The notes below the pieces were generated by a model. The model did no database searches and was not told the origin of the DNA. It saw nothing but the letters and a program-made list of their open reading frames with translations. From positions 1 to 6,487 of the forward strand of contig JACCZP010000101.1 in NCBI GenBank assembly GCA_013695885.1: 6,487 nucleotides of DNA, given 5' to 3'. The position numbers and the translations under genes are program-made. Source of the DNA: Thermoleophilaceae bacterium (GTDB lineage: Bacteria; Actinomycetota; Thermoleophilia; Solirubrobacterales; Thermoleophilaceae). Of the stretch, positions 5,305 to 6,487 are shown in pieces. Each line of letters begins with the position of its first letter. The first letter of the stretch is position 1.

Positions 5305-6487
5305 GCTCGGCCTCCGAGGCGCCGCCATAGCCGCGGGCACCGACTTCTACCTCGTCGACGAGCTCATCTCCGACGAGGATCGCGAGGTTCGCGACCGGGT
5401 GCGGGCCTTCGCCGACGCCGAGGTCCTCCCCATCGCCGCCGATCATTGGGAGCGCGCCGAGTTCCCGTTCGAGCTCGTTCCGAAGATCGCCACCCTCAGC
5501 GTGGCCGGCGGCCCGATCCGAGGCTACGGCTGCCCGGGCCTCTCCGCCGTCGCCACCGGGCTCGTGAGCATGGAGTGGGCGCGCGCCGACGGGTCGATCA
5601 GCACGTTCTTCGGGGTCCACTCGACCCTGGCCATGCAGTCCATCGACATGCTCGGCTCCGAGGAGCAGAAGGAGCGCTGGCTGCCGCCGATGGCGGCACT
5701 CGACACCATCGGCGCATTCGGGCTCACCGAGCCCGACCACGGCTCCGACGCCGTCGCCCTCGAGACCCGTGCACACCGCGATGGGTCCCACTTCGTGCTC
5801 GACGGGAGAAAGCGCTGGATCGGCAACGGCTCGATCGCCGACGTGCTGCTCGTGTGGGCGCGCGGAGAGGACGGCGAGGTGGGCGGCTACCTGGTCGAGG
5901 CGGGCACGCCCGGGATGAGCGTCGCAAGGATGACCGGCAAGACCGCGCTGCGGGCCGTGTGGCAGACCGAAATCGAGCTCGAGGGCGTCCGGGTGCCGGC
6001 CGAGGCGCGGCTCGAGCACTGCCACTCGTTCCGCGACGTGGCACGGGTGCTCGCCCGCACCCGCTACACCGTCGCCTGGCGCGCGCTCGGCCTCGCCCTC
6101 GGGGCCTACGAGGCCGCGCTGGCCTACGCGCTCGAGCGCGAGCAGTTCGGCCGGCCGATCGCCGCCTACCAGCTCGTGCAGGACAAGCTGTCGAAGATGC
6201 TGGCCGACATCACGGGGATGCAGCTGCTGAACCTCCGCCTCTCCCAGCTCGTACAGGACGACCGCCTGACCGCGGGGATGGCGTCCATGGCCAAGATGAC
6301 CTGCGCGGCGAAGGCCCGAGGGATCGTCGCCGACGCCCGCGACATCCTCGGCGGAAACGGCATCCTGCTCGAGAACCATGTGGCCCGCCACCACGCGGAC
6401 ATGGAGGCCATCTTCACGTTCGAGGGAACGGACTCGATCCAGTCGCTGATCGTCGGACGCGAGATCACGGGGATCCAGGCCATCGCG
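5301..6487 (+). CDS. Acyl-CoA dehydrogenase, glutaryl-CoA-dehydrogenase-like (3' end beyond window; start region shifted)
   Basis: From 5342 the frame gives 382 residues of an FAD-dependent acyl-CoA dehydrogenase, which removes two hydrogens between the alpha and beta carbons of an acyl-CoA. Glutaryl-CoA-dehydrogenase-type features are RGYGCPGLSAVATGL after the N-terminal helices, FFGVHSTLAMQSIDMLGSEE, FGLTEPDHGSDA (flavin region), KRWIGNGSIADVLLVWARGE, REQFGRPIAAYQLVQDKL and LGGNGILLENHVARH. FEGTDSIQSLIVGREITGIQ includes the expected catalytic base, Glu coded at 6422-6424. Only a few C-terminal residues should be missing. The expected start, ATG 5301, overlaps the previous stop and has GGAGGA twelve bases upstream, but it reads MSSASEAPP and then TAG (5328-5330). 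The enzyme's frame continues without interruption from that point. A one-base loss near 5320-5327 would explain this. The only other in-frame starts nearby are GTG 5240, deep inside the previous gene, and GTG 5399, which removes conserved residues. Whether glutaryl-CoA is the real substrate is uncertain. Confidence 0.88.

Noticed and set aside
5222..6394. Long leftward open frame of 390 codons opposite the acyl-CoA dehydrogenase
   Set aside because: It is antisense to a well-supported enzyme gene and shows no domain motif; it is a GC-rich shadow.

Overview
The window is very GC-rich (about 70% by eye). Its coding regions are dense, with GTG starts, 4-bp start/stop overlaps and strong G/C preference at third codon positions. 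The gene families suggest a high-GC actinobacterium; a Thermoleophilia-like (Solirubrobacterales/Gaiellales) lineage fits best, but that is inference from gene content and style. No rRNA, tRNA, CRISPR array or recognisable transposase was seen.

Left part, leftward strand (1-1465). A complete two-domain rhodanese (SseA-type thiosulfate/3-mercaptopyruvate sulfurtransferase) with a perfect Shine-Dalgarno sequence is read leftward and ends at 600. It is followed by about 280 bases with no convincing gene (319-599). This gap holds two 19-bp direct repeats, a possible terminator hairpin, and two copies at exact 60-bp spacing of a long imperfect hairpin whose arms are TGCAGAACCCC and GGGGTTATGCA. 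Further left are the C-terminal remnant of an ArsR-like regulator, lacking its helix-turn-helix, and the start of an SRPBCC/AHSA1 protein overlapping it by ATGA. ArsR-SRPBCC is a common natural pair; here the regulator half is broken next to the hairpin repeats.

Right part, rightward strand (1596-6487). A tight gene run starts after a 157-bp divergent intergenic region: circularly permuted type 2 ATP-grasp protein, class I glutamine-amidotransferase-like hydrolase (peptidase C26/PuuD-like), GCS2/YbdK-type carboxylate-amine ligase, MTH1187-type thiamine-binding protein, and a glutaryl-CoA-dehydrogenase-like acyl-CoA dehydrogenase cut by the window end. Junctions are -4, +5, +11 and about -4 bp, so this reads as one transcription unit. 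The first three genes pair two predicted amide/peptide-forming ligases with a gamma-glutamyl-type amidase. Together they look like a cassette for making and trimming an unidentified gamma-glutamyl or peptide-like metabolite. This is the best candidate in the window for an under-described system. The last two genes belong to other metabolic themes and may simply be co-transcribed.

The acyl-CoA dehydrogenase has a start problem. The ATG that overlaps the preceding stop reaches TAG after nine codons, and the homologous frame begins immediately after it. This points to a one-base indel, real or from assembly.
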